From a bacterium (lineage in GTDB: Bacteria > Armatimonadota > Zipacnadia > Zipacnadales > Zipacnadaceae): DNA of 64,000 bases. The position numbers and the translations under genes are program-made. Under the pieces are notes generated by a model. That model did not search any database, was not told where the DNA came from, and was given only the letters and a program-made list of their open reading frames with translations. The stretch spans positions 1 through 64,000 of the forward strand of contig JAUWYY010000001.1 in the NCBI GenBank assembly GCA_030615605.1. The letters run 5' to 3'. Positions 16,728 to 25,926 of this stretch are shown piece by piece (positions within the stretch are counted from its first letter, which is position 1; each line of letters starts with the position of its first letter).

Positions 16728-16756
16728 TTTACACCGCCCCATCCTTGTGTTATAAT
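16728..16756 (+). promoter_or_regulatory. Promoter for the 16.9 kb gene
   Basis: -35 TTTACA, 17-bp spacer, perfect -10 TATAAT (16751-16756). It is divergent from, and interleaved upstream of, the pyk promoter. Confidence 0.65.
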
Positions 16757-16784
16757 CCGGTGAATAAGCAGCAGTAACAATGCG

Positions 16785-16813
16785 ATAGTACAAAAGTCAG
16801 TCAGCTCTGTCAA
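16785..16813 (-). promoter_or_regulatory. Promoter for pyk operon
   Basis: Minus strand: perfect -35 TTGACA (16813-16808), 17-bp spacer, -10 TACTAT (16790-16785). Confidence 0.7.
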
Positions 16814-16856
16814 TGCCCACGAATCTGTGTACGATGGGAGATAGGAGGTCCAGGTT

Positions 16857-17489
16857 ATGGCAGAAGAGATAGATGTGCAGCAATTGTGGGAAGAGATGAC
16901 GCAGTTACTCCACAAAGGCGATTTGAATCCACGACTATGGGATGCGGTGGATGCGGTCACCCCTCTAGTAGTGGACGAGGATACAGTGATTGTGGGCCTG
17001 GAACCGGCCGATATGCAGCATGCCAGCTATGTCGGGACCGGCCAGAATAAGGCGCAGCTCCAGGACCTGCTGGAGCAGGTTGCCGGCCGCCGCTTGGATA
17101 TCCGAGTTATTTCCGGCACGACCATGGCAAGCTGGGAGCGGACCAAGAAGCGCGAAGCTGCTGGCGAGGAAAAGGCAGTGGCCAGGGCGCGCACCAGGAC
17201 AGTCCAAAAGGACGCGCGCGAGGTGTGGCGCCAGGGACTAGAAGATGCCGCGGAAGTCTTCACTGGCAGCCGGGCGCGAGCCAGGGGCACCGACCTGGCG
17301 CGACTGATGGCGCAGGCGCTTGCCAAGACGTACGAGGTCGAGCAGGCGGCTCGCGAGGAAGCTCCCGGAGACGAAGAGCTGCACAACCAGCAGGTCAATC
17401 GCATCATTGATCGTATTGCCACGTATTGTAGCGTCTCGGCGACGGTGGTGGCTCTGGAGTATCTGCGCTACTGCCGCGAGCAAGATTAG
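16857..17489 (+). CDS. Unknown soluble protein; N-terminus vaguely DnaA-domain-I-like
   Basis: Encodes 210 aa with a strong RBS (AGGAGGT, 7-nt spacing) and a good promoter. The first 85 residues (LWEEMTQLLHKGDLNPRLWDAVDAVTPL ... DTVIVGLEPADMQHASYVG) have the helix-strand order and Trp positions of the DnaA N-terminal KH-like domain, but similarity is weak. Residues 95-150 are Arg/Ala-rich and helical, and the C-terminus (NRIIDRIATYCSVSATVVALEYLRYC) is helical. No ATPase domain follows. It may be a regulator or adaptor, but no function is assigned. Confidence 0.6.
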   Translation: MAEEIDVQQLWEEMTQLLHKGDLNPRLWDAVDAVTPLVVDEDTVIVGLEPADMQHASYVGTGQNKAQLQDLLEQVAGRRLDIRVISGTTMASWERTKKREAAGEEKAVARARTRTVQKDAREVWRQGLEDAAEVFTGSRARARGTDLARLMAQALAKTYEVEQAAREEAPGDEELHNQQVNRIIDRIATYCSVSATVVALEYLRYCREQD

Positions 17490-17497
17490 GATCCTTT

Positions 17498-19366
17498 TTG
17501 CAACCAACTTCACAGTTGACATTGAACCAGCGAATGAATAGCTATTCTCACAAGCCCTACTTCTTCATTGCTGTGATCCTAACCCTCATCAGCCTCAGCG
17601 CGTCCGCTGATGTCTGTGCTGGCGTGCCCTCTTCGCTGATTGCTTCAATCACCATCAATTCGCGGCAGTTCTCGTGCATACCCCCGGCGCGGTGGGATGG
17701 GAAGGCTGTCTATCTGCCGACTGCTTTCATTCGCCGAAATCTGGGGATTGCTGTAGAACAGCTCGAGTTACCGGACTGCTACCGGCTGAGTGCTTACGAC
17801 GACTCATTGCGGGTCACGGTGGGGCAGAGGCAGTATCAGGTGGGCGAGACTGCTTTCGAAGGGCCTGCTCCGCAGCGGACCGACGGTGGACTGCTAGTTC
17901 CACTGGAACCGCTGGCTCGCGCCTTTGATATAGACTTCGCTGTTACTCCGGGCCAAGATAGCAAACCTACGGTAAAGCTGAATCTGCCCGGGGCAGAGGT
18001 CGAGAATATCCGCTTAGGTGAGCATCCCGATAAGACTCGGGTGGTGATTGACCTCAGTCAGCCTACCAGCTACAGGTGGTCAACTGGTGGTGACGGGGTC
18101 ATCATTGAGGTTCCCCGACCCGCGTCCAAGCGTGCCGAGGGGGGCCGGCTGCGGCTGCTAACCTTTGATAATCCGCTTGTCTCGCGCATCGCCCAGTCAA
18201 CAACACCAGACGGATTTACCCGGCTTGTGGTCACGGCGGCCGGCTGGCATGAGCTGAACAGTTTTGCTCTACCAGATCCGCCGCGAATTGTGATTGATCT
18301 ACGCAAACCGCCGCCCGAACCCATTCCGATAGAGCCGCTACCACCAGTGAGGCCCAGTGCAGGCCGCTGGCACCTGCGGAATTTCTCCACTCCGCGGGGC
18401 CCACTTGATGTATATGTGCTCAAGGTTGATCCGGGCCGAGAAGGCCTGGAAATTCGCCCGGCACTGGCTGGACAGACAGTTCATTCTCGCCGGTCGGTGT
18501 TGCACATTGCTCGCCAGCATGGAGCTGTTGCTGCCCTGAATGGAGGCTTCTTTGCGAGGCAGGGGCCACCGCTGGGTCTGCTGATTATCGATGGTGAGTG
18601 GATCAAGCATCCCATACTGCATCGCACTGCCCTGGGCATTACTGCCGACGGCGAGCTGTTGATGGACCGTGTGTCATTTGAGGGGCGACTCTATTTTGGA
18701 GACCACGGCTACCTTGAGTTGGACGGGATAAACCGGGGACATAATAAGTCGTACCAACTGGTGATGTATACGCCACGGTGGGGCGAGGTCCTCTCGCCCT
18801 ATGCCCAATGTACGCGCCTGGTAGTCTCGGGTGAGGCAGTGGTTGTGGCCAAGCACACCCAGGCCCAGCCGGTGGAGATTCCTCCTGAAGGATACGTGAT
18901 TTCGGGATATGGGCGATATGCTTCGCTTCTTGAGAAGGTCCACGAGGGTGAAGGGGTCTGGACGCGACTGCAGACCAATCCTGAGTGGAAGAAGCTCGCC
19001 TATGCCCTCGGCGGGGGTCCGCGCCTCGTCAAAGATGGCCGCTCTCATGTCACAGCCTCACCGGAGGTATTCGGCAGGGATGTGAGCGGCGGGGCTGCAT
19101 CGCGCTCGGCGATCGCCATCACCCAGGACGACCTGCTTATGCTTGTGGCAGTTGAAACACCCCCTGACGAGCCAGGCGGCGGTGTAACGCTCACTGAGCT
19201 TGCTCAGGTCCTGGTCAAACTCGGAGCACGGGATGCCATGAACCTTGATGGGGGGGGCTCTACCACCGTCGTTCAGGGCGACCAGGTCATCAACCACCCG
19301 CGCGACAGCCGTTCGCGGGCTGTCTCAAATGCACTGTTGGTAGTGCCCACTGACTCGCAGGATTAG
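17498..19366 (+). CDS. Exported AMIN-domain / phosphodiester glycosidase-like (DUF2233, NAGPA-type) protein
   Basis: Encodes 622 aa from TTG 17498 (TAGGA six nt upstream), or 610 aa from ATG 17534, which would start a cleaner signal peptide (YFFIAVILTLISLSASA). Domains in order: copper-amine-oxidase-N-like segment (residues about 45-150), AMIN-like beta domain (about 170-280, VEVP and IDLRKP edges), Pro-rich linker, then NAGPA/phosphodiester glycosidase domain (about 300-620). The last has AALNGGFFARQGPPLG, SAIAITQDD and MNLDGGGSTTVV. AMIN binds peptidoglycan, and the catalytic domain removes sugar from phosphodiesters, so a cell-wall or exopolysaccharide role is likely. Confidence 0.8.
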   Translation: MQPTSQLTLNQRMNSYSHKPYFFIAVILTLISLSASADVCAGVPSSLIASITINSRQFSCIPPARWDGKAVYLPTAFIRRNLGIAVEQLELPDCYRLSAYDDSLRVTVGQRQYQVGETAFEGPAPQRTDGGLLVPLEPLARAFDIDFAVTPGQDSKPTVKLNLPGAEVENIRLGEHPDKTRVVIDLSQPTSYRWSTGGDGVIIEVPRPASKRAEGGRLRLLTFDNPLVSRIAQSTTPDGFTRLVVTAAGWHELNSFALPDPPRIVIDLRKPPPEPIPIEPLPPVRPSAGRWHLRNFSTPRGPLDVYVLKVDPGREGLEIRPALAGQTVHSRRSVLHIARQHGAVAALNGGFFARQGPPLGLLIIDGEWIKHPILHRTALGITADGELLMDRVSFEGRLYFGDHGYLELDGINRGHNKSYQLVMYTPRWGEVLSPYAQCTRLVVSGEAVVVAKHTQAQPVEIPPEGYVISGYGRYASLLEKVHEGEGVWTRLQTNPEWKKLAYALGGGPRLVKDGRSHVTASPEVFGRDVSGGAASRSAIAITQDDLLMLVAVETPPDEPGGGVTLTELAQVLVKLGARDAMNLDGGGSTTVVQGDQVINHPRDSRSRAVSNALLVVPTDSQD

Positions 19367-19430
19367 TGAGTTGGAGTCGGGGGAAGTGTAGCTCACCAAT
19401 AGCATTACGGTGTGAGGCTGGACGAGACGA

Positions 19431-22214
19431 ATGCACATTGATTCTGTGAACAAGAACGTGTTGCTCGCAACAGCAGCGGTACTGATCTTGGCAATTGCCG
19501 GGTGTAGTCCGGTACGGTATAATCGCACACATCAAGCGCCGCAGGCCAGCGAGCTTATCAACGCGCATCCGTGGCTGACTGAATACTTCGAGCACTGGCA
19601 GCAGGAAGTAGACCTGACCGGGGAGCGCTGGCCCGGCTACTCGGACCTGGCTGTCTTCCCGATTGGCAACGGGCGGGTATTTGCGCACGAAGGTACTGTA
19701 TATCCGCTGGGCACACTGACGAACGTCATCGGGCCGACCTATCAGAAGGGCAGTTTCCTGGGTGATATCGTACCTCTGGTGTATGTCGGCAAGGAAGTTA
19801 TGGCCTGGAGCACCCAGCGGGTACGCTGGGTCAAGCCGGGGGGCATCGTCAACACCGAATCGCTTAGCGCCGACGGGCTGCGCCTGACTACTTACGATTT
19901 CGCCCCGCCGCAGTTGCCCATATTGTGCCGGATTATGATTGTGAGCAATGAGGGTCAGCGGGCGCAGCACAATGTTGCAGTTGCTCTGGCATTCGGCGCC
20001 ACGGGCGGCGAGCCGACAGACAACGGTATTCGCCTGCGGCGCGGGGAACGCGTCATGGAGGGCGGGTTCCTGGGCTCACGGACGCGAATAGAGCTCGGTC
20101 ATCCGGACATCCCTCTGCCTGACAGCCTGACGACGGAGACTAAGCCGGGCCTGATGGGTGAGAACACGCCGGTGCTGCGCTGTGAACTGGGGACCTTCCA
20201 GCCGGGTGACAGCGTGGCCAAGCTGGCCTACTTTGTAATCAGCGAAGCCGATGATCAAGAGGATGACCTGTTTGCCCTGGTGCGCGAGCGGGGCTTTGCG
20301 CTGGTGGATGACAACTACGAGTATTGGAGGTGTTTCAACGAGCGCACCGTGACGATGGAGACGCCCCAGCAGCCGGAAGTGGCGGAGCTGCTCACCATTT
20401 CCAAATACCTCTGCGCGGTCCAGCAGGCCGAGCCCGGCGGATACTCGCCGATGGACGGGTATACCTATACCTGGATTCGCGACAGTAACGGGCCGGTGCG
20501 CTACCTGAGTGCGGCCGGCGATTTTGAATCGGTGCGCCGGCACCTGGAATATCATTTCCGGAGCTGTGCGACGAAGGGCAGGATCGGTAACAACTTGCCG
20601 TTGGACCTGGATATAGAACAGCCCCCCGAAATTGACTGGTCGCAGGTACCCGTCGAGCCGGCGGAAAGCTCCAGCTTCGTGATCCTCCAGCACTACTGGT
20701 ACTACCGGCAAAGCGGTGATTTGCAGCTTATCCACCGCCACTGGCCGATGCTCCGCCGCTGCCTGTTGGGGCAGGCCGTTGACGAGCGCGGCCTGCTGCC
20801 GTTCCATGGTGATGAGACCTATCGCTTCCCCGGATATGAGTACTTTGATGCTGGCCGAGAGGTCGAGCTGTACGTAAACCTGGAGACGCGCTCGGCCGAC
20901 TCAGCGTTTGAATATGTTGCGGCGGCGGCGGCGCTCGCCGAGATGGCTGGGGCACTGGGCAGCAAGGACGAGGCGGCCGATTATCGGCGCCGTGCCGACA
21001 GAGTCAGACAAGCGACGGAACGCTACTACTGGCAGCAGGATCGGGGCTATTATGCACCGGCGATGTCTGACCTCTCTGATCAGGTTCAGCTCAGCCCGTT
21101 CGCTCCGATCAATCTGCGTCCACTGTGGATCGGTTATGCTCATCCCACCGAGCAGCACGGGCGTAATGTGGTCAATTCTCTGAAGTATCTGTGGCAGCCC
21201 GATGGCACTCCGAAAACAACGCCAAAGTTCGAGCCGTATGTGACAATGATTCCAGGTTACGGGCTCTACGCACTGGCTTCGATCGGGCATCCGGCTGCCA
21301 GGATTGCTCTGAATGGTGTACTGGCCGCGGCCGAGAAATCGGGGGGATTTGCGGAGATGAACGAGGCTGACAATCGGCCCAGCGACGAGATATGGGGCCA
21401 GCACCGCGTCCGGCCGTGGGAGGGCGGAATAAACGCCGAAGCGATTTTGCATTATCTCACTGGTGTGGAGGTAGATGCAGCCAGCGGGCGAGTCTTTCTG
21501 CAGCCGCAGATGCCGATACCCTGGGAACGGATGTGCGTTAGTAATCTTCCTGTCGCCGATGCGCGCCTGCGGCTGGAAATGGACTGGAAGGGAATAACGG
21601 TAACGCGGCAGAATCAGAGTGATCTAGTGCTAACTCTCGATCTGACTGTGCCAGTGTTTGGGGCGGTGGCACGACTGGAGGGCAACTGGCAGGAGCTGGG
21701 TGGACAGCGTGGCAAGAACGTTTACCGTTATGGGCAGGACTGGGTGCAAGCGATAGGTGTTCGGTTGGGACCCGGGCAGCAAGTGACGATAATACCCGAA
21801 TGCTCAGTAGTCTACAAAAGACCGCGAGCCTTCCTGCCCGCAGCCGTGCCCTTCTACTGGGGTCCGCCGAAGATGCCGGCAGGGACAAAGACGGTCGTTT
21901 TCACCTGGAGCAAGGAGACGGCGCAGGAGTGCCGGGAGAAGTATGGGCCAGCCACGGTGGTCTTTGACACCAAGCTGCCGTGGCCAGCGCAGTTCCTGCA
22001 CGAGGCTTTGCTGAGAGCAGACGGCAGGCGGCGCGTGGATACGCTCGTGCTGGACATTGAGCACTTCCCTGGCGCCTTCAAGTCGCCACGATTCTGGTCT
22101 GATGAACACGTAGGAAAGAGCATCATAGCTCGGTTCAAGGCGGCGGGGGGGAAGGAGGCTGCCCCGCCTGTCGTTCGCGAACGCAGCAGCCGACTCAAGG
22201 GCTTGCCCCGATAG
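19431..22214 (+). CDS. Lipoprotein with six-hairpin glycosidase-like (GH15/GH63-type) domain
   Basis: Encodes 927 aa. A lipoprotein signal ends at LILAIAGC (C25), so it is likely membrane-anchored and facing outside. Residues about 60-300 form a beta-sandwich-like N-terminal domain. Residues about 300-690 look like an (alpha/alpha)6 barrel, with YTYTWIRDSNGPVRYLS as the probable substrate-binding loop, RPWEGGINAEAILHYLTG near its end and acidic residues in suitable places. The last 230 residues are beta-rich, then a helical tail. The glycan substrate is unknown. The 3' end overlaps the convergent gene by 20 bp. Confidence 0.7.
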   Translation: MHIDSVNKNVLLATAAVLILAIAGCSPVRYNRTHQAPQASELINAHPWLTEYFEHWQQEVDLTGERWPGYSDLAVFPIGNGRVFAHEGTVYPLGTLTNVIGPTYQKGSFLGDIVPLVYVGKEVMAWSTQRVRWVKPGGIVNTESLSADGLRLTTYDFAPPQLPILCRIMIVSNEGQRAQHNVAVALAFGATGGEPTDNGIRLRRGERVMEGGFLGSRTRIELGHPDIPLPDSLTTETKPGLMGENTPVLRCELGTFQPGDSVAKLAYFVISEADDQEDDLFALVRERGFALVDDNYEYWRCFNERTVTMETPQQPEVAELLTISKYLCAVQQAEPGGYSPMDGYTYTWIRDSNGPVRYLSAAGDFESVRRHLEYHFRSCATKGRIGNNLPLDLDIEQPPEIDWSQVPVEPAESSSFVILQHYWYYRQSGDLQLIHRHWPMLRRCLLGQAVDERGLLPFHGDETYRFPGYEYFDAGREVELYVNLETRSADSAFEYVAAAAALAEMAGALGSKDEAADYRRRADRVRQATERYYWQQDRGYYAPAMSDLSDQVQLSPFAPINLRPLWIGYAHPTEQHGRNVVNSLKYLWQPDGTPKTTPKFEPYVTMIPGYGLYALASIGHPAARIALNGVLAAAEKSGGFAEMNEADNRPSDEIWGQHRVRPWEGGINAEAILHYLTGVEVDAASGRVFLQPQMPIPWERMCVSNLPVADARLRLEMDWKGITVTRQNQSDLVLTLDLTVPVFGAVARLEGNWQELGGQRGKNVYRYGQDWVQAIGVRLGPGQQVTIIPECSVVYKRPRAFLPAAVPFYWGPPKMPAGTKTVVFTWSKETAQECREKYGPATVVFDTKLPWPAQFLHEALLRADGRRRVDTLVLDIEHFPGAFKSPRFWSDEHVGKSIIARFKAAGGKEAAPPVVRERSSRLKGLPR

Positions 22215-23457
22215 CCGTGGCCTCTTCGGCCAAGCAGGGCAGATATTCCTGCGCGAACTGGTCGGTGTATTTGAAGATAATGAACCCGCCAGCGCCGAAG
22301 CTGCGGGCGATCTGAATCTGCTCGACGAGTTGCTCGGGGCCAGTGAATTGGCAGGCATCGCTGAACGGCCCCATGCCTACCACCAGCGGAACGCGACCGC
22401 CGATTGCCTTGCGTTGGGTCAGCAGCCACGTCGCGAAATCCAGGCGATCTTCGGTATAGTTCATCGGGGCAACGAAGTCCAGCAGGCCTAGCTGCACCCA
22501 CCTGGCGGCGTCCTGCCCGAACCTCGTACTATGCTCTGCCCAGCGCGGGAAGACGGCTGCGGATATTGCTACATCGGGTCGAGCAGCCCGCACCCGGGCC
22601 ACAATATCAGAAAGCAATGCAGTTAATTGCTGCTGACGCCACCTGTTGAACTGCGGCGCGTACGACCCTCCGGGCAGGACATCCTGTGCCCACTGGCTGA
22701 TCCGGGCTCCGGTATCGGCGGCGAATTGCCGTCGGCATCGCTGGCACAAACAGTAGTCCTGCCCCGGATAGCGCAGGTAGTCGAACTGTAGTCCGTCAAT
22801 ATCGTAGTTCGTGACCAGTTCGCTGACGATCCGCCCCAGCAGTTGCCGATTGCGGGGGTCAGTGGGACACAGCCACGGGGCAGTCTTCCCCTGGGAGTTA
22901 ATCATCAGCCGTCCGGCTGCAGCAAAGGCGGATTTGGTATGCTCGGCAGCAAACAGCATTTCGAGCGTCAATATCCGCGCGTGCACGGCAATATTGTGCT
23001 TGTGCGCAGCGGTGACAGCTTCCGCCAGGTAGTTGTGCTGCTGAGCAAATTGGGAGACCGGTAGCACCTGGCTGTGGTAGTAAGCGATACCGGGGCTGCA
23101 AACATAGGGGAAGACGGCGTTGAAGTTGGCCGCACTGAGCTTCTGTGCAGCCACATCCCAATCCGGCTCAACTTGGTAACCGCTCCAGACTCCGCGCAGT
23201 TCGACGATTTTCACCTCATGGCTGTTGACGGCTGACGCATTGGGCGGTAGAGTGCTATCGGAACCAGCGACCGACCACCATCCTACGATTATGGTTGCTG
23301 TCACTACTACCGATGATAGCCATATTGACCAGTGAGGAATCTTTGTATGCATTATGTGTTGGTAACCGGCAGTGCTCAGCGATGAGGGGATTCCACTGGC
23401 CAAGCGGTTAAGCTGGTTACTGAGCCTCTTTGAATTGGACATTGCACAGTCGCTCAT
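22195..23457 (-). CDS. GHL10/DUF187-like glycosyl hydrolase-type TIM barrel, membrane-anchored
   Basis: Encodes 420 aa. ATG 23457 has GGAG close upstream; ATG 23352 has none. A membrane segment (IWLSSVVVTATIIVGWW) near residue 45-65 is followed by the family start ELRGVWSGYQVEPDW. Barrel landmarks are NFNAVFPYVCSPGIAYY, YDIDGLQFDYLRYPGQDYC (the acidic pair on a strand end) and LGLLDFVAPMNYTED. Family members are secreted glycosidases acting on bacterial polysaccharide. A CLCQRC pair in the insertion may bind metal. The start lies inside the ABC exporter gene by 40 bp, implying co-transcription with it. Confidence 0.8.
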   Translation of the reverse strand: MSDCAMSNSKRLSNQLNRLASGIPSSLSTAGYQHIMHTKIPHWSIWLSSVVVTATIIVGWWSVAGSDSTLPPNASAVNSHEVKIVELRGVWSGYQVEPDWDVAAQKLSAANFNAVFPYVCSPGIAYYHSQVLPVSQFAQQHNYLAEAVTAAHKHNIAVHARILTLEMLFAAEHTKSAFAAAGRLMINSQGKTAPWLCPTDPRNRQLLGRIVSELVTNYDIDGLQFDYLRYPGQDYCLCQRCRRQFAADTGARISQWAQDVLPGGSYAPQFNRWRQQQLTALLSDIVARVRAARPDVAISAAVFPRWAEHSTRFGQDAARWVQLGLLDFVAPMNYTEDRLDFATWLLTQRKAIGGRVPLVVGMGPFSDACQFTGPEQLVEQIQIARSFGAGGFIIFKYTDQFAQEYLPCLAEEATAIGASP

Positions 23458-25192
23458 ATACTCCGCCGGCGTGGACTAGCTCAGCATGAGTCCCCCGCTC
23501 GGTGATGTGCCCCTCGTCAATCACCAGAATTTTGTCAGCATGTGTGACCGTCGAGAGGCGGTGTGCGATGATGAAAGTCGTTCGCCCCTTCATTAGCTTT
23601 TCCAGCGCATCCTGGATGAGCGCCTCGGATTCAGAGTCCAGGTCGGAGGTAGCCTCATCGAGTATGAGTATGCGGGGATCGGACAGGATAGCTCGCGCAA
23701 TGGTTATGCGCTGGCGCTGCCCTCCAGACAGTCGCGATCCGCGCTCGCCGACCCGCGTCTCGTAGCCGTCGGGGAAGTCCATGATGAAGTCGTGCGCGTT
23801 AGCGGCGATGGCAGCTTGGATCACCTGTTCTTCAGTGGCGCTGGGCCGGCCGTATTTGATATTGTCGCGCAGGCTGCCGGCAAACAGGAAGCTCTCCTGC
23901 ATAACCATGCCGATGTTTTGACGTAAGCTCCGCAGCGCTACGTTCCGCAGGTCATGACCGTCAATCAATACTTGGCCGGACGTGGGGTCGTAGAAGCGAG
24001 GGATCATGTGGACAAGTGTGGTCTTACCGCCGCCGGAAGGCCCCACCAGGGCCACTATCTCGCCAGGCTCAGCCTCCAGGTTGATGTCGCGCAGCACCGT
24101 TTCACTGGGCTCGTAGGCGAAATAGAGATTCCTCATCTCGACATGGCCTTCTATTTTACCTAGCTTCTCGGGGTGGTCGGGCTCCTGGACGCTCGGCACG
24201 CTGTCAAGAGTCTCGAAGATCCGCTCGATGGCGGCCATGGCCCAGTTAATCAAGTCGCTGATGGTGACCAGGGCGATTACTGGACTGTAGAGCATTGCCG
24301 CATAGGCTCGAATAGCCACCAGGTCGCCGATGCTCATTGTCTTCAGGTATATGATCTCATAGCAGCCAACGATGATGATTATCAGGTTGGCCACCTGTGT
24401 GACAAAATCGGCATTGATGCGCAGTACCGCCCGCCAGATACCGACGTTGATGCTTATGGTGATGCTTTCGCGAATCTCTTTGACAAAGCGGCGGCCCTCC
24501 CACAGTTCTCGACCGAATGATTTGATGACTCGAACCCCGGAGATTGCTTCGCTGAGTGTACTGTACACCCGAGCATACTGATCACGCTCTTCGCGCGACA
24601 GTCGGCGGATGCGTCGGCGCAGCGCCAGGAAGTTGACCACATATATGGGTAGGGCCAGGGTGGCAATGAGGGCCAGATGCCAGTTGTATGCATAGAGTAT
24701 GACCCCCGCCATAATGAGGGTAACTATGTTGCTGGCAATATTGACCAATTGGTCGCTGAGCACGCTCTGGACTCTCTCAACATCCGACAGTACCCGGGAC
24801 ATAATCCAGCCGTGGGGGTGGGATTCGAAGTAACGCAGCGACAGCCGCTGCAAGTGGCGAAAAAGCTGTTGGCGGATATCGAAGACCACGCGGTTGCCGA
24901 TGATCAGCAGTATACGGCTGCGGATGTAGCCGATGACATAGCCGGCTGCGTAGATACCTGCCAGCAGCCCGCACATAAGCAGAACAAAGTGCCAGATCTC
25001 GTCAGGATTGGCAGCTGGGGCGGTGACAGTCGCCGTCAGGCCCACGTGCTCGGTGAGCTTGTCAATGATCATGCCCCAGATCTTGGGCAGCAGCATATTG
25101 GTGCCGGTGGCAAAACATACCAGCACCAGTGCTATCAACATCTGCCACCGGTAGGGGCGGACGAATTCTAGTGCGCGCAGCAATATCGGCAT
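23417..25192 (-). CDS. ABC transporter, fused permease-ATPase (MsbA/LmrA type)
   Basis: Encodes 591 aa. The N-terminal transmembrane domain (residues about 15-330, six helices) is followed by the nucleotide-binding domain. Walker A is GPSGGGKTTLVH, the Q-loop NIGMVMQESFLF, the signature LSGGQRQR, Walker B ILILDEATSDLD and the switch AHRLST. As a half-transporter it should work as a homodimer exporting lipids, drugs or peptides. RBS AAGGA precedes ATG. A good promoter lies 40-70 bp upstream. The overlapping GHL10 gene downstream suggests envelope-glycan export or processing. Confidence 0.92.
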   Translation of the reverse strand: MPILLRALEFVRPYRWQMLIALVLVCFATGTNMLLPKIWGMIIDKLTEHVGLTATVTAPAANPDEIWHFVLLMCGLLAGIYAAGYVIGYIRSRILLIIGNRVVFDIRQQLFRHLQRLSLRYFESHPHGWIMSRVLSDVERVQSVLSDQLVNIASNIVTLIMAGVILYAYNWHLALIATLALPIYVVNFLALRRRIRRLSREERDQYARVYSTLSEAISGVRVIKSFGRELWEGRRFVKEIRESITISINVGIWRAVLRINADFVTQVANLIIIIVGCYEIIYLKTMSIGDLVAIRAYAAMLYSPVIALVTISDLINWAMAAIERIFETLDSVPSVQEPDHPEKLGKIEGHVEMRNLYFAYEPSETVLRDINLEAEPGEIVALVGPSGGGKTTLVHMIPRFYDPTSGQVLIDGHDLRNVALRSLRQNIGMVMQESFLFAGSLRDNIKYGRPSATEEQVIQAAIAANAHDFIMDFPDGYETRVGERGSRLSGGQRQRITIARAILSDPRILILDEATSDLDSESEALIQDALEKLMKGRTTFIIAHRLSTVTHADKILVIDEGHITERGTHAELVHAGGVYERLCNVQFKEAQ

Positions 25193-25230
25193 TGATTCCT
25201 TCAGACATTCATTGGCATTATGTGTTGCTG

Positions 25231-25259
25231 ACTATACAGCATATTACTGGGTTGCTCAA
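25231..25259 (-). promoter_or_regulatory. Promoter for ABC exporter
   Basis: Minus strand: -35 TTGAGC (25259-25254), 17-bp spacer, -10 TATAGT (25236-25231). Confidence 0.6.
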
Positions 25260-25289
25260 TGTGGGGGAAAGCTCGGTACGAGCAGGTGA

Positions 25290-25329
25290 CTCAAACAAAG
25301 CAGGGACGCCTGTGCTACGGCGTCCCTTT
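25290..25329 (-). terminator. Terminator after the response-regulator gene
   Basis: Perfect 8-bp stem GGGACGCC / GGCGTCCC with an 8-base loop (25303-25326) is followed on the minus strand by TGCTTTGTTTGA. It is placed about 70 bp beyond the response-regulator stop. Confidence 0.8.
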
Positions 25330-25394
25330 GGAACTGAGTATTCAATCCATATTCAACAGGCGATTTACTAAGCGTAAACCCTCGCCTACCCTGG

Positions 25395-25811
25395 CTAGAC
25401 CTCGTAGGTGGTCGGGGCGTCGTAGTCCTCGGGTGGGTGTTCCAGGCTCTGGAATATCCGCTCGACGAACGCCAGCAGTTCCCGTGGGTTGAACGGCTTG
25501 GTCAGATATGAATCAACCCCCGAAGACCATCCCTTGAAGATGTCTGCATCCTGAGCCTTGGCCGTGAGCATGATGACAGGAATATCTTTGCTCTTATCAT
25601 CAGCACGCAGCTTCTTGAGTGCCTCGAAACCATCCATTCGCGGCATCATCACATCCAGGATGATCATATCAGGCAGTTCTGACTGGACTGCTTCGAGCGC
25701 CTCGACGCCGTCGTAGGCAGTCGTCACCTCGTATCCGGCTCGTTCCAAGTTGACTTGAACCAGGCGTACAATGTGTCGCTCGTCATCGACTACCAGAATC
25801 GTTTTGGCCAT
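25395..25811 (-). CDS. Single-domain response regulator (CheY-like REC)
   Basis: Encodes 138 aa. A complete receiver domain has the acidic pair D9/D10 (VVDDE), phospho-acceptor D53 (IILDVMMP), T83 (MLTAK) and K105 (YLTKPF). There is no output domain, only a 25-residue tail ending YDAPTTYEV. It is transcribed alone from a perfect sigma70 consensus promoter to its own terminator. No histidine kinase is nearby, so its partner and output are unknown; roles in polarity, biofilm or phosphorelay are typical of such proteins. Confidence 0.93.
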   Translation of the reverse strand: MAKTILVVDDERHIVRLVQVNLERAGYEVTTAYDGVEALEAVQSELPDMIILDVMMPRMDGFEALKKLRADDKSKDIPVIMLTAKAQDADIFKGWSSGVDSYLTKPFNPRELLAFVERIFQSLEHPPEDYDAPTTYEV

Positions 25812-25896
25812 TCTGTTAAGCCCTCCCTTACTAGCTGGCGCGACGTCAGGGCACCTCAGGCATCATTAGTCTCAATCGCTTCAACACGTGCTGGCT

Positions 25897-25925
25897 ATTA
25901 TAACAGACCCCTCTAGCCTTGTCAA
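25897..25925 (-). promoter_or_regulatory. Perfect consensus sigma70 promoter for the response regulator
   Basis: Minus strand: TTGACA (25925-25920), 17-bp spacer, TATAAT (25902-25897). All twelve bases match consensus. The leader is about 80 nt. Confidence 0.85.
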
Positions 25926-25926
25926 A

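Noticed and set aside
16712-16960. N-terminal extension of pyruvate kinase
   Set aside because: The extension crosses two good promoters and overlaps the divergent gene; the ATG at 16711 has a ribosome-binding site and family-typical start.
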